Of a DNA stretch of 64,000 nt, positions 37,769 through 46,990 are shown in pieces. The DNA comes from Whitmania pigra (taxonomy: Eukaryota > Annelida > Clitellata > Hirudinida > Haemopidae), in the NCBI GenBank assembly GCA_021613335.1, contig JAJTWR010000093.1, forward strand, positions 62,001-126,000. Direction: 5' to 3'. Under the pieces are notes generated by a model. The model saw only the letters and a program-made list of their open reading frames with translations, ran no database searches and was not told where the DNA came from. How positions within the stretch are numbered: position 1 is the first letter of the stretch; each line of letters starts with the position of its first letter. The position numbers and the translations under genes are program-made.

Positions 37769-38269
37769 TTAATGCAAAACCTTTTCGAAAGCCATCCTAG
37801 AAGCGCCATAAAGGTAAACCTTGCCGCAATAAGTATAACCCAGTTTATGTAAAATGCTGAGCATGGGCGCGTTGTCAAAATTGGTATCTATTTTAATGCT
37901 AAACAATTCATTTTCAACGGCAAATTGCTCTATAGCTTTAAAAAGTTGCTGTACCATGCCTTTGCCTTTCATTTGTGGGGAAACGGCAACGCGATGCACA
38001 ACCAAAAAATTGCCCGTAGAAAGCCATTTGCCATCAATTTGATTGTAAGCCGGTTCATCGTTAAATATGATAGCGCAATAACAAGCAATCTCATTATCCG
38101 CCCGAAAAACATAAGCATAGCCGCAGTTGATATCAGTGATAACCGTTTGTAAATTTGGGTAGCCATTCTGCCATTGTGCCGAACCGTCTTTGCGTCTGCT
38201 TTGGATAGCAAATTGTAAAATCTCCCATATTTTATCCGCATCTGTTAAAGCGGCGCGCCCTAAAATCAT
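37769..38269 (-). CDS. GNAT-family N-acetyltransferase
   Basis: The protein has 166 residues with the GNAT fold. The acetyl-CoA loop is VHRVAVSPQMKGKGMVQQLF, followed by IEQFAVENELFSIKIDTNF and NAPMLSILHKLGYTYCGKVY. It moves an acetyl group from acetyl-CoA to an unknown amine. It lies 112 bp upstream of the deoxyhypusine-synthase-like gene on the same strand, which hints at, but does not show, a common polyamine role. The spacer 38270-38429 shows nothing. Confidence 0.88.
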   Translation of the reverse strand: MILGRAALTDADKIWEILQFAIQSRRKDGSAQWQNGYPNLQTVITDINCGYAYVFRADNEIACYCAIIFNDEPAYNQIDGKWLSTGNFLVVHRVAVSPQMKGKGMVQQLFKAIEQFAVENELFSIKIDTNFDNAPMLSILHKLGYTYCGKVYLYGASRMAFEKVLH

Positions 38270-38429
38270 ATCTCAAAAATAGCGGCTTTCGCCGTAATTA
38301 CCTGCTAAAAAGGGGTTTTATAATATCTTTTTTTACAAACAAGCGCATAGCTAACGGCAAAAACGGCGCGCATCAGACCCTAATTTAAAAACATTCTCCA
38401 AAAGGCTAACAGGCCGGTATTAAACGCCA

Positions 38430-39212
38430 TTATATTTTCAGTTTAAAATGTTCTTTTGCCTGTCCTTTTCTAAAATAAACCAAGCCAAGCCAAAACAAGT
38501 CGACAGTAAGGCTTACCTGCGGATTTTCCTTTATCTCAGCCCAAGCTTCTTTCATCCCTTTACTCCAATAAATATCATCAAAAATAAGCAAAGAATTTTC
38601 CGTAATTTTTGACAAGCACAGGTTAAAATAATTCAATGTAGCCTCTTTGGTATGATTGCCATCTACGTATACCAAATCCAGTTGTTTAACCTCTTTTATT
38701 ATTTTTGGAAATAAATCGTTAAAATTCCCTACCTGTAACTCAACATTATTTAATAACAGGGCTTTAAAATTTTGCAGCGCAATACCGGCTGTTTGGGGGC
38801 ATCCCTCAACAGTTAAAACACGGCTTTGGGGGCAGGCTTTGGAAAGATAAGCCGTAGTAATGCCTAAGGATGTGCCCAATTCTATAATATTTTGAGGTTG
38901 AGCGTTTTTAGCCAAACGATAAATTAATTGAGCCAATTTTGGGCTTTTGAGCGCATCGCCGGCTATTTGTTTTACTTGTTTGACAAGGTTTTTATTCAAA
39001 TGAGAGCCGGCTCCAAAATCGGCAAGAGTAATTATCCGATTATCTGATAAAAGCTTAGTTCTTTGCCGCTCGATGCGCTTATAATCAGTTTTTTTTGAGT
39101 AATTGTAAATTACAGTATCAGCTAATTTATAAACAAACGGAGAGTGGGTTCCGTGTCTTGTTTTTGCAGTTAATCGGTGTATTATATAATCGGCAGCAAA
39201 TTGAAGAATCAT
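38430..39212 (-). CDS. Class I SAM-dependent methyltransferase
   Basis: The protein has about 260 residues from ATG 39212; the longer frame would need a TTG at 39251. The SAM site is NIIELGTSLGITTAYLSKA (motif I), with VLTVEGCPQTAGIA as motif II and LDLVYVDGNHTKEATLNYF with ENSLLIFDDIYWSKGMKEAW as later motifs, as in O-methyltransferase-like proteins acting on small molecules. The substrate is unknown. It is divergent from the next gene with only 40 bp between. Confidence 0.85.
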   Translation of the reverse strand: MILQFAADYIIHRLTAKTRHGTHSPFVYKLADTVIYNYSKKTDYKRIERQRTKLLSDNRIITLADFGAGSHLNKNLVKQVKQIAGDALKSPKLAQLIYRLAKNAQPQNIIELGTSLGITTAYLSKACPQSRVLTVEGCPQTAGIALQNFKALLLNNVELQVGNFNDLFPKIIKEVKQLDLVYVDGNHTKEATLNYFNLCLSKITENSLLIFDDIYWSKGMKEAWAEIKENPQVSLTVDLFWLGLVYFRKGQAKEHFKLKI

Positions 39213-39252
39213 AAGGCCAAAAATAGTTGCCAAATTTTGTAAATTGCGCAAT

Positions 39253-40113
39253 ATGAAAAATTTAACGGAAATAAACGCCTTGGTAAAGTTACTTGACGAC
39301 CCTGACCAAGAAATATTTCAGCACGTTCAAAACAAATTACTTACTTACGGCAACAAAGTAATTACCCATCTTGAAAGCGCTTGGGAGCGCTCTTTAGATA
39401 CCGTTTTGCAACAGCGTATCGAAAATTTGATACACATCATCCAATTCAATAAAATTAAAGAAGATTTAAATTTATGGCATCAAAGCGGTTCTTTTGACCT
39501 TTTAAAAGGCGTTTTAATCATTAACCGCTATCATTTTCCTGATTTAGACGAACAAGCGGTAATCAATCAAATTGAAGATATCAAACGCGAAATATGGATG
39601 GGCATGCAATACGAAATGAACTCCATAGAAAAGGTAAAACTAATTAACCATGTTTTGTACAACGTTTACGGTTTTAGCGGCAATACCAAAAACCATCACG
39701 ATCCGCAAAACTCTTATCTGAGTCAGGTTTTAGAAAGTAAAAAAGGCAATCAGGTTTCTTTGGCCATTATATACGCCACATTAGCCCAAAAACTGGACAT
39801 CCCGATATATGGCATAAATTTACCGCAACATTTTATATTGGGATATATTAACGAGGGTAATAGGGAAAGAGAATTTGGAGTATTGTTTTACATTAACGCT
39901 TTTACCAAAGGGGCCATTTTTGGCAAACATGACGTAGACCAATTTTTACGACAACTTAACTTGCAACCGCAACCCGGATTTTATACGCCTTGCAGCAATA
40001 CGGAAATCGTTAGAAGAGTGTTAAGAAACTTAATTTCGGCTTATGAAAACCTGGGAGCTACAGAAAAAATTGAAGAGCTAAAACAGCTTCAAAACATTTT
40101 AATTGAAGTATAA
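39253..40113 (+). CDS. Transglutaminase-like (SirB1/transglut_core2) protein
   Basis: The protein has about 286 residues from ATG 39253 (a TTG at 39244 is in frame but less likely). The middle holds the core of the family: DPQNSYLSQVLESKKGNQVS, LAIIYATLAQKLDIPIYGIN, LPQHFILGYI. The His of PQHF is kept but no Cys stands at the usual nucleophile position, where the sequence reads GNQVSLA; this substitution is common in SirB1-type members, so enzymatic activity is doubtful. The C-terminus is helical, tetratricopeptide-like. Function is unknown. Confidence 0.8.
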   Translation: MKNLTEINALVKLLDDPDQEIFQHVQNKLLTYGNKVITHLESAWERSLDTVLQQRIENLIHIIQFNKIKEDLNLWHQSGSFDLLKGVLIINRYHFPDLDEQAVINQIEDIKREIWMGMQYEMNSIEKVKLINHVLYNVYGFSGNTKNHHDPQNSYLSQVLESKKGNQVSLAIIYATLAQKLDIPIYGINLPQHFILGYINEGNREREFGVLFYINAFTKGAIFGKHDVDQFLRQLNLQPQPGFYTPCSNTEIVRRVLRNLISAYENLGATEKIEELKQLQNILIEV

Positions 40114-40145
40114 ACAAAGCCAAACCTCAAAACATATTAATCAAA

Positions 40146-40496
40146 ATGCTTTCTAAAATTTTCATCCATATTTCTAAATTATTGCCTTTAAGTTTTTGCT
40201 GCTGCGCAATAATTTCTTTGTTGGATTTGATTTTGCTGCCCAATTCATTACGGTTTAAACTAATTACCATTATATTTTTTCTTCTTTTTACCGGATTAAC
40301 TTTGTTTTTTTTATGGCTTGAAAAACAATTCAAGCTATTAGAACAAGCCACATATTTAAAAACTTCTCACCTTAAAGCATTAAACCGTTTAAGACTAATC
40401 TACCTTATTGGTTCATTTCTTTTAAGTGCGGTTTTTTTCGGTTTATCCTATGGAATGGCCAATCGTATTTTTAACGGAATGCCGTTACTTGGCTAA
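40146..40496 (+). CDS. Small membrane protein of unknown function
   Basis: The protein has 116 residues with three hydrophobic segments (LLPLSFCCCAIISLLDLILL, LITIIFFLLFTGLTLFFLWL, LIYLIGSFLLSAVFFGLSYG) and basic linkers (KTSHLKALNRLR). Arrangement and charge pattern are those of a genuine inner-membrane protein, but I do not recognise a family. The ATG lies 33 bp after the transglutaminase-like gene on the same strand, so it is probably co-transcribed. The spacer 40497-40879 after it contains only the prfB terminator. Confidence 0.6.
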   Translation: MLSKIFIHISKLLPLSFCCCAIISLLDLILLPNSLRFKLITIIFFLLFTGLTLFFLWLEKQFKLLEQATYLKTSHLKALNRLRLIYLIGSFLLSAVFFGLSYGMANRIFNGMPLLG

Positions 40497-40686
40497 AAGT
40501 TTACAAGTTGTTGCTGCATTTTGCAAACTATTTTCTAAAAGAGTTAAGCGTCGCAAAAAAAATCAAAAAAATCAAATTTATTTAAACGCTTAAATTTATT
40601 ACCCTTCGGGGTATTTTACAAGGCTAAAACATCGTTTTGATTAATTTTATAAAATAATTTTAAAAGAAAACCGACGATATAAAAAA

Positions 40687-40736
40687 GCGAGAACTAGGCA
40701 TAAAGCCTAATCCCCGCCATCATAAATTAACGCTCT
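40687..40736 (-). terminator. Terminator downstream of prfB, with conserved AGAGCGTTAAT leader
   Basis: On the minus strand GCGGGGATTAGGC (40705-40717) pairs over 13 bp, using G-U pairs, with GCCTAGTTCTCGC (40687-40699) around a five-base loop, followed by a T-run. Eight bases upstream stands AGAGCGTTAAT (40726-40736), the same 11 bases that precede the terminator after sodA. It ends the prfB transcript about 160 bases after the stop codon. Confidence 0.85.
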
Positions 40737-40879
40737 GTAATTAACATTACGGTTAAACAAGGTAATTTATTGTGTAACATCTTCCTTTTTTAAATTTTTT
40801 AAAATCAGTTGACAAATTAAACAAACCCTCGTTTTACCGGTTGTTGCTTTATCTTCAAAATAATACTTAATCAATACCA

Positions 40880-41954
40880 TCAAAACTCCATTAAATAGGC
40901 TTTTAAAAATTCGTTGATATCGCCATTTAAAACGGCTTCAGGATTAGAGGTTTGGTAATTGGTACGGTGGTCTTTTACCCGTCTGTCGTCCAACACATAA
41001 CTTCTAATTTGCGAACCCCACTCTATTTTTTTTTTACCCCCTTCAATAGCCGCCGTTGCTTCCATTCTTTTGCGCATTTCCAATTCATATAACTGAGATT
41101 TTAAAAGCCTGATAGCATTGTCTTTATTCTGCAATTGCGACCGGCTCTGTTGGTTTTTAATAATAATGCCTGACGGTTTATGATACAAACGAACAGCAGT
41201 TTCAACTTTATTTACGTTTTGGCCGCCTGCCCCGCCCGATCTAAAAGTTTCAAATTCGATATCGGCCGGACTAATTTCAATTTCTATCGTATCATCTACC
41301 AATGGATAGACATATACCGATGCAAATGAAGTATGCCTGCGGGCGTTACTATCAAAAGGTGAAATCCGAACCAAACGATGCACGCCGTTTTCGCCTTTGA
41401 GATAACCATAAGCAAATTCTCCGGTAATTTGTATCGTAACTGATTTTAAGCCTGCCACATCGCCTTCCTGAAAATCTTGTTGGGCAACTTTATAACCGTT
41501 TTTTTCGGCCCACATCAGGTACATGCGCATCAGCATGGCAGCCCAGTCGCAACTTTCGGTACCTCCGGCGCCGGCTGTTATTTGCATAACGGCATTAAGT
41601 TGGTCTTCTTTGCTGTTTAGCATGTTCATCAACTCCAAATCTTCGATTGTTTTTAAAGACATGGCGTATTGATCGTCCAACTCATGCTCGGAGGCGTCTC
41701 CGCTTTGATAAAAATCATAAAGCACGGCCGTGTCTTCAACGCTTTCCTCTGCTTTAGCAAAACCGACAGCCCATTTTTTTTTACCGGCTATGCCTGCTAA
41801 AATTTCTTCGGCTTTTTGAGGATTGTTCCAAAAATCAGGAGCTAAGGTTTTTTTCTCTTCTTCGCTAATTTGGTAGAATAATTCTTCTACGTCAAAGATG
41901 CCTCCTCAGAGAAGTTAATCTATCTCTCAAGTCTTGCAGTTGATCTTTTGTCAT
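40880..41954 (-). CDS. prfB: Peptide chain release factor 2 (programmed +1 frameshift)
   Basis: RF2 ends translation at UGA and UAA. The frame opens at ATG 41954 ([20 protein letters not shown]) and meets an in-frame TGA at 41892-41894; skipping its T gives DVEELFYQ and continues in the second frame to 40880, about 357 residues in all. The stop-codon-reading tripeptide SPF ([14 protein letters not shown]) and the catalytic GGQ ([18 protein letters not shown]) are intact, and a coiled N-terminal domain precedes them. Low RF2 favours the shift at its own UGA, so the protein controls its own level. The ATG is directly preceded by a TATATTTG promoter-like element. Confidence 0.96.
41892..41906 (-). 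promoter_or_regulatory. prfB frameshift signal
   Basis: On the minus strand the order is AGGAGG (41901-41906), CAT, CTT, TGA (41892-41894), C. The internal Shine-Dalgarno-like AGGAGG three bases before CTT-TGA-C is the classical RF2 recoding site. It is striking in a phylum that rarely uses Shine-Dalgarno sequences for initiation. Confidence 0.95.
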
Positions 41955-42000
41955 GCGGCAAATATAATCATTTGAAGAATATCGGCATGTTGAAACAAAA

Positions 42001-42047
42001 ACAGGAGCTAAGGTATCCACCCAGCCCCCGTTGTTTATTAACGCTCT
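42001..42047 (-). terminator. Terminator downstream of sodA, with conserved AGAGCGTTAAT leader
   Basis: On the minus strand ACGGGGGCTGGGT (42019-42031) pairs with ACCTTAGCTCCTGT (42001-42014), with one bulged base, around a four-base loop, followed by TTTTTG. The 11-base motif AGAGCGTTAAT lies at 42037-42047, five bases upstream of the stem. It sits between sodA (stop at 42147) and the prfB start (41954), separating the two transcripts. Confidence 0.8.
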
Positions 42048-42146
42048 CTACATCTTAAAACTTCTTAAAAGCTAAATTATTGTATGGAGTCCTATATTTT
42101 TTTTAAAAAAAGCGAATTTTGTTTTTTATCGCGTCTTAGCTTAAAG

Positions 42147-42758
42147 TTATTTCTTCTCGATTTTGTAGCGTTCGGCAACAACGTCCCAATTCACTGCATT
42201 CCAAATTGCGGCTAAATAATCAGGACGCCTGTTTTGATATTTTAAATAATAAGCGTGTTCCCAAACATCGATACCGAAAATGGGCGTTCCTTTTTGTTCG
42301 GCAATATCCATTAAAGGATTATCTTGATTAGGGGTTGAGGATACAAACAATTTTCCATCGGCGCCTACCGATAACCATGCCCAGCCCGAACCAAAGCGCG
42401 TTGCGCCCGCATCCTGCATTTTTGTTTTAAACTCGGCGAAAGAACCGAAGGCGCCGTTAATAGCTTTGGCCAAATCGCCGCTTGGCTCGCCTCCTTTATT
42501 GGGGCCTAAAACGGTCCAAAACAAAGCATGGTTAAAATGGCCTCCCCCATTGTTACGAACCGCCGCCGAAAATTTAGAAATATTTTTAATAATATCTTCA
42601 ATTTTTGCAGATGCCTCCGGTTTGCCTTCTAATGCCTTGTTTAAATTGCTGACATAAGCCTGGTGATGTTTCCCATGGTGAATTTCCATGGTTGCTTTGT
42701 CGATATATGGTTCAAGCGCGTCTGTTGCGTATGATAACGCAGGTAATTCAAAAGCCAT
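42147..42758 (-). CDS. sodA: Superoxide dismutase (Fe/Mn family, Mn-like)
   Basis: The protein has about 203 residues from ATG 42758, which directly gives [20 protein letters not shown]; the upstream ATG at 42788 overlaps the predicted promoter and is unlikely. Metal ligands: two His ([34 protein letters not shown]), and Asp and His in [20 protein letters not shown]. The second-sphere Gln in [10 protein letters not shown] sits where Mn enzymes carry it. It converts superoxide to peroxide and oxygen. It has its own predicted promoter and terminator. Confidence 0.95.
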   Translation of the reverse strand: MAFELPALSYATDALEPYIDKATMEIHHGKHHQAYVSNLNKALEGKPEASAKIEDIIKNISKFSAAVRNNGGGHFNHALFWTVLGPNKGGEPSGDLAKAINGAFGSFAEFKTKMQDAGATRFGSGWAWLSVGADGKLFVSSTPNQDNPLMDIAEQKGTPIFGIDVWEHAYYLKYQNRRPDYLAAIWNAVNWDVVAERYKIEKK

Positions 42759-42787
42759 AATATTTAATTTTAGTTTATAAATATACA

Positions 42788-42821
42788 CAAATATAGTTTT
42801 ACCGCTTTAATTTTTATACAA
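42788..42821 (-). promoter_or_regulatory. Predicted sodA promoter
   Basis: On the minus strand TTG (42819-42821) and TATATTTG (42788-42795) are 23 bp apart, fitting the Bacteroidota pattern of -33 TTG and -7 TAnnTTTG. The sodA start at 42758 is 30 bp downstream. This also argues against the longer reading of sodA. Confidence 0.45.
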
Positions 42822-42828
42822 GGTAATG

Positions 42829-43308
42829 TCAACTTTGTTTTCGTTTTTTAATAAAAAAATTTGTGAGCAGGCCGGCGCATTCGGCCGCCAAAACGCCTCC
42901 TTTTAACAACGTTTTAGGGTGTAAAATATTTTGCCCGATTTTGGTAAACCCGAATTTATCTTCTTTAGTTCCGTAAACAATTCTGCTGATTTGGGCCCAA
43001 TAACTTGCCCCCGCACACATTAAGCACGGCTCTGCGGTAACATACAGCGTACAATTTTTTAAATACTTGCCCCCTAAAGTATGGGCAGCCGCCGTAAAAG
43101 CCTGCATTTCCGCATGGGCGGTAACATCTTGAAGCTGCTCGGTTAAATTATGCCCCCTGCCCACTACCTTGCCTTTACAAACCAACACAGCGCCTATAGG
43201 AATTTCATCTAAATCATAGGCTTTTTGAGCCTCGCTTAATGCTATGCGCATAAAATGCTCGTCTACTTTGGCCGGATCTGCGTTTTCATCAAAATTATAA
43301 AAACTCAT
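42829..43308 (-). CDS. tadA: tRNA-specific adenosine deaminase (nucleoside deaminase family)
   Basis: The protein has 159 residues and deaminates A34 of tRNA-Arg to inosine. The zinc and proton-shuttle motif is HAEMQAFTAAA (His and Glu), the other zinc ligands are PCLMCAGA, and the start LSEAQKAYDLDEIPIGAVLV is typical. The stop lies just upstream of the sodA promoter on the same strand. Confidence 0.92.
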   Translation of the reverse strand: MSFYNFDENADPAKVDEHFMRIALSEAQKAYDLDEIPIGAVLVCKGKVVGRGHNLTEQLQDVTAHAEMQAFTAAAHTLGGKYLKNCTLYVTAEPCLMCAGASYWAQISRIVYGTKEDKFGFTKIGQNILHPKTLLKGGVLAAECAGLLTNFFIKKRKQS

Positions 43309-43372
43309 TTTGTTTAAGTTTAACTAATTTAAGCCCCTTTAAATTTCTATCGTCCAAATTAATCTTAAAAAC

Positions 43373-43708
43373 TTATAGCAATTTACTGCCGTTTGGCACC
43401 TTACCGGCTACTGTTGCCAATACAATATCTCCATTCCAGTCTGCAAAACCTGTTATCAAAAACTCGCTCATAAATTTTCCAATTTGTTTTTTTGGAAAAT
43501 TTATAACCCCGATAATTTGCATCCCTATCAATTCTTGTTTTTGGTAATGTTTGGTAATTTGGGCGCTGCTCATTTTTATGCCGAATTGGCCAAAATCGAT
43601 TTTAAGCCGGTAAGCCGGTTTTCTTGCTTCAGGAAAATCAAAAACTTCCAGAATAGTACCCACTCGCAATTCTACTTTTTCAAAATCATTCCAACTTATT
43701 TCTTTCAT
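43373..43708 (-). CDS. csaA: CsaA-type tRNA-binding protein
   Basis: The protein has 111 residues and consists of a single EMAP-II/tRNA-binding OB fold: FEKVELRVGTILEVFDFPEA, then FGIKMSSAQITKHYQKQELI, GMQIIGVINFPKKQIGKFMS and SEFLITGFADWNGDIVLATV. Such proteins bind tRNA as dimers and have been reported as chaperone-like export factors. It stands alone, 64 bp upstream of tadA on the same strand. Confidence 0.92.
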   Translation of the reverse strand: MKEISWNDFEKVELRVGTILEVFDFPEARKPAYRLKIDFGQFGIKMSSAQITKHYQKQELIGMQIIGVINFPKKQIGKFMSEFLITGFADWNGDIVLATVAGKVPNGSKLL

Positions 43709-43833
43709 ACGATAAAGATAATTATTTAGGCGTCATTATTTATCATTGGTTAATTTACGATTTCTTGCTCTTTTTATTTGTTTACAATTTTAACCCTTTA
43801 AATATTCGGCGTTTTTTAAATTATCTTTGCGCC

Positions 43834-45018
43834 ATGGTAGAAGTTAAACTAAAAAAAGGGAAAGAAAAAGCCGTTTGGCAACGTCATCCTTGGATATTTT
43901 CGGGGGCTTTGGAAAAAATAAATGGCCTGCCAAAAAATGGCGATGTAGTAAAAACGGTAGATATTTCAGGCCTTTTTTTAGCCTACGGTTATTTCAATAG
44001 TCAATCAAGAATTGCCTTGCGTTTACTAGAGTGGAACGAGTCTTTAAAAATTGACGCCCTTTGGTACGCCAACAAGTTAAAAAAAGCCATCGCCGCCAGG
44101 CAGCATATTTTAAATAACGATACAAACGCCTGCCGGTTGGTTTTTAGCGAAGCTGATTTTCTGCCCGGTTTAATTGTAGATAAATATGCCGATTTTTTGT
44201 CGGTACAAATTTTAAGTTTTGGCATTGAGCAAGTCAAAGAAATTATTATTAAAATTTTGGCTGATGAATTAAATCCGGTCGGAATTTTTGACCGCAGCGA
44301 TGCTACCGCCCGCACACGCGAAGGAATTACTACTGAAAACCGGTTACTTTGGGGGCAAATGCCTCCCGCATTTTTGGAAGTGAAAGAAAACGGCGTCAGG
44401 TATTATATTAACATTGCTCAAGGGCAAAAATCAGGGTTTTATTGCGATCAGCGCGATAATCGAAAAATAGCGGCATCTTATGTCAAAGGGAAATCGGTTT
44501 TAGACTGTTTTTGCTACAGCGGCGGATTTTCACTTAATGCATTTTACAAAGGCGCAATTCATGTAACCAGTATCGACAGCTCTGCTATGGCTATTGAAAC
44601 CTTGAAACAAAACATAAAACTTAATGCCTGCAATCAGGCTCAGCATACCGTCATCCGGTCAGACGTAAACAAACAACTCAGAGCATTTGCAGCCGAAGGC
44701 AGAACTTTTGATATGGTTATTTTAGATCCTCCAAAATACGCGCCATCGCTTTCTGCTTCAGATAAAGCGGCTAGGGCTTACAAAGATTTAAACCGTTTAG
44801 GCATGCAATTGCTAAATCAGGGCGGACTGCTGGCTACCTTTTCGTGTTCGGGAGCGATAAATATTGAAACATTTAAACAAATCTTAGCTTGGGCAGCGCT
44901 CGACGCGGGTAAAGAAGTACAAATTATTAAACAATTTTGCCAACCGGAAGACCATCCCGTTAGGTTATCTTTTCCCGAAGGAGAATATTTAAAAGGACTG
45001 CTGCTGAACATTTTTTAA
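43834..45018 (+). CDS. Class I SAM-dependent 23S rRNA methyltransferase (RlmI-like)
   Basis: The protein has about 394 residues from ATG 43834, which is preceded by a TATCTTTG promoter-like element; longer readings need a TTG. An N-terminal PUA domain (KEKAVWQRHPWIFSGALEKI) precedes the central region with GQKSGFYCDQRDNRKIAASY, and the Rossmann methyltransferase core shows VLDCFCYSGGFSLNAFYKGA and FDMVILDPPKYAPS. RlmI methylates a cytosine of 23S rRNA; the exact target here is not shown by the sequence. Confidence 0.9.
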   Translation: MVEVKLKKGKEKAVWQRHPWIFSGALEKINGLPKNGDVVKTVDISGLFLAYGYFNSQSRIALRLLEWNESLKIDALWYANKLKKAIAARQHILNNDTNACRLVFSEADFLPGLIVDKYADFLSVQILSFGIEQVKEIIIKILADELNPVGIFDRSDATARTREGITTENRLLWGQMPPAFLEVKENGVRYYINIAQGQKSGFYCDQRDNRKIAASYVKGKSVLDCFCYSGGFSLNAFYKGAIHVTSIDSSAMAIETLKQNIKLNACNQAQHTVIRSDVNKQLRAFAAEGRTFDMVILDPPKYAPSLSASDKAARAYKDLNRLGMQLLNQGGLLATFSCSGAINIETFKQILAWAALDAGKEVQIIKQFCQPEDHPVRLSFPEGEYLKGLLLNIF

Positions 45019-45176
45019 AAAACAGGCAACGTTTTGGCCTTTATCATTCCTAAAAAAATGTTTTTATCCTGATAAAGCTAATAAACAAGCAAATTTGCGG
45101 TTTAATTTTGTTTTCCACAAGGCAACAACTTCAACGCTTGTTAACAAAGTAATCTTTATTTTTGAAAAATTACATC

Positions 45177-46424
45177 ATGCAGCAGTCAAAAAATTACCAA
45201 TCAATGGCTACCGAAATTAAATGTCCCAACTGTAATCACTCTTTTCCAATAGAAGAAGTGATGGCCGAAGAATATAAACAAGAGTTGAGAGAAAAAATGA
45301 TGGCCTATATCAGGCAAAAAGATGAAGAGGTAAAAAAAATAGAGGAAACTTTTGAGCAAAAGCTGATTCAAGAAAAAAATGCGCTGCAAACGCAATTATC
45401 AGAAAATCTTCGAAAAACCATTAGCGCCGATTTTGAGAACAAGCTCAAAATGCTTGATGACAGCAACAAAGAAAACCAAGAAAAATTAAACTTGGCCCGC
45501 CAAAAAGAAATTGATTTTTTGAAAAGAGAACAAGAATTTAAAACTAAAGAGGCCGAAATAGAACTTAATATTCAACGTAAGTTGCAAGAACAGCGAACAG
45601 AAATGGAAACCCAAATACGCAAGCAAGAAACCGAACGCAACAGTTTAAAATACACCGAACTCCAGTTGCAATTAGCCGAAAAAAGCAAAAAACTTGAAGA
45701 TCAAACCAAACTTATATACGAGATGAAACGTAAATCCGAACAAGGCTCTATGCAGTTACAAGGCGAAGTACAGGAACTAATTTTAGAAGAGCTTTTACGT
45801 AGCGCATTTCCTTTTGATTTAATTGAGGAAGTTGGCAAAGGCGTGCGTGGAGCAGATTGTATACACACCGTACGCAACCAGTTTGGGCAACCATGCGGAC
45901 GTATTATTTACGAAAGTAAACGCACCAAAGATTTTTCGGCAGACTGGATCGAAAAATTAAAAAAAGATATGCGCGGAAACGCAGCCGACCTGGCCGTTAT
46001 CGTAACGCAAACATATCCAAAAGAGATGACCCATTTTGGCGAAAAAGAAGGCGTTTGGATTTGCTCTTTTGAAGAGGTAAAAGCGGTGTCTTATGTGCTG
46101 CGCGATGGAATTGTGAAACTATTTAACGCCTGCAAATCGCAAGAAAACAAAGGCGATAAAATGCATATGCTCTACGATTATCTAACCGGGATCGAATTTT
46201 CTGAGCAATGGAAAGCCATTCGAGAGGGCTTTATGAGCATGAAACTTTCCATCCAAAAAGAACGCGATGCGATGGAGCGTCTTTGGAAAGCCAGAGAAAA
46301 ACAATTAGAAAAAGTATTGCTTAATGCCGCACACATCAGCGGTTCTATTGAGGGTATTTCCGGAGCCAACAACATCCAACTTAATTTAACCGACGATGAT
46401 GACAACGAATTGCTTTTAAACTAA
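45177..46424 (+). CDS. DUF2130 protein (zinc ribbon, long coiled coil, PD-(D/E)XK-like nuclease fold)
   Basis: The protein has about 415 residues from ATG 45177; Met at 45204 (MATEIKCPNCNHSFPIEE) and TTG 45162 are alternatives. An N-terminal half zinc ribbon (CPNC) is followed by a charged coiled coil (~35-200) and a C-terminal domain with EVGKGVRGADCIHTVRNQFG and GRIIYESKRTKDF, the Asp and Glu-x-Lys of a restriction-endonuclease-like fold. The family is found next to DNA repair and defence genes in some genomes; its role is unknown. No such neighbours are seen here. Confidence 0.88.
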   Translation: MQQSKNYQSMATEIKCPNCNHSFPIEEVMAEEYKQELREKMMAYIRQKDEEVKKIEETFEQKLIQEKNALQTQLSENLRKTISADFENKLKMLDDSNKENQEKLNLARQKEIDFLKREQEFKTKEAEIELNIQRKLQEQRTEMETQIRKQETERNSLKYTELQLQLAEKSKKLEDQTKLIYEMKRKSEQGSMQLQGEVQELILEELLRSAFPFDLIEEVGKGVRGADCIHTVRNQFGQPCGRIIYESKRTKDFSADWIEKLKKDMRGNAADLAVIVTQTYPKEMTHFGEKEGVWICSFEEVKAVSYVLRDGIVKLFNACKSQENKGDKMHMLYDYLTGIEFSEQWKAIREGFMSMKLSIQKERDAMERLWKAREKQLEKVLLNAAHISGSIEGISGANNIQLNLTDDDDNELLLN

Positions 46425-46990
46425 AAGGCCGATTTGTGTTGGGTTGACCAGATAAAGTAACGCTATCTCCAGGTTTTATCTTGATAACCCTTACCGCCGA
46501 GACGCCCTTGCTGTAAAAAGTAATTAGGCAAATAAGTTTTGATTTTTAATAAGGCTTAAAACAGACTTGGTTTTCTTGCTTAAAAAATTAAGCGGCAAAG
46601 CTAATGCTAATTTTTATTTTATGTAAAAAATTTATTGCGATTGTCTTTTAAAGGAAAATTTTAAGCGCTTGCGGATGTAATATTACTATCTGAAAGCAAC
46701 CCCCTTAAGGCTAAATAAGCATAAAGCCAATAAAAAAGAGGAGTACCCTGACGAGATTAACCAATAAACCGAATTGAGATTTTTCATAAGCTGAAAAAAA
46801 CGGTTTATTATAAACAACCTGGTTAAAAAGAAATTAAACCAAACGGCTAATTTACAACCCATAAACTTATTGCAGAACCATTATTCAAACAAAAAACCCA
46901 ACTCAACGTTAGGTTTTCTTGCTTTAATGCAACTCCTTTGTCTCGGACTGCCTTTAAATAAAGTTAAGCAACTTTCTAAAAAAAAACAAA
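46425..46990. other. Gene-free spacer between convergent DUF2130 and sdhB
   Basis: Neither strand shows a recognisable gene in these 566 bp. The only structure I can support is the sdh terminator at 46895-46915. Confidence 0.6.
46895..46915 (-). terminator. Terminator of the sdhCAB operon
   Basis: On the minus strand AACCTAA (46909-46915) pairs with TTGGGTT (46895-46901) over seven base pairs, one of them G-U, around the loop CGTTGAG, followed by TTTTTTG. It lies about 75 bp after the sdhB stop. Confidence 0.7.

Noticed and set aside
40880..41725. prfB as a 281-residue protein starting at the Met of MLYDFYQ
   Set aside because: This would lose the N-terminal domain; the conserved RF2 frameshift site upstream explains the full-length protein.
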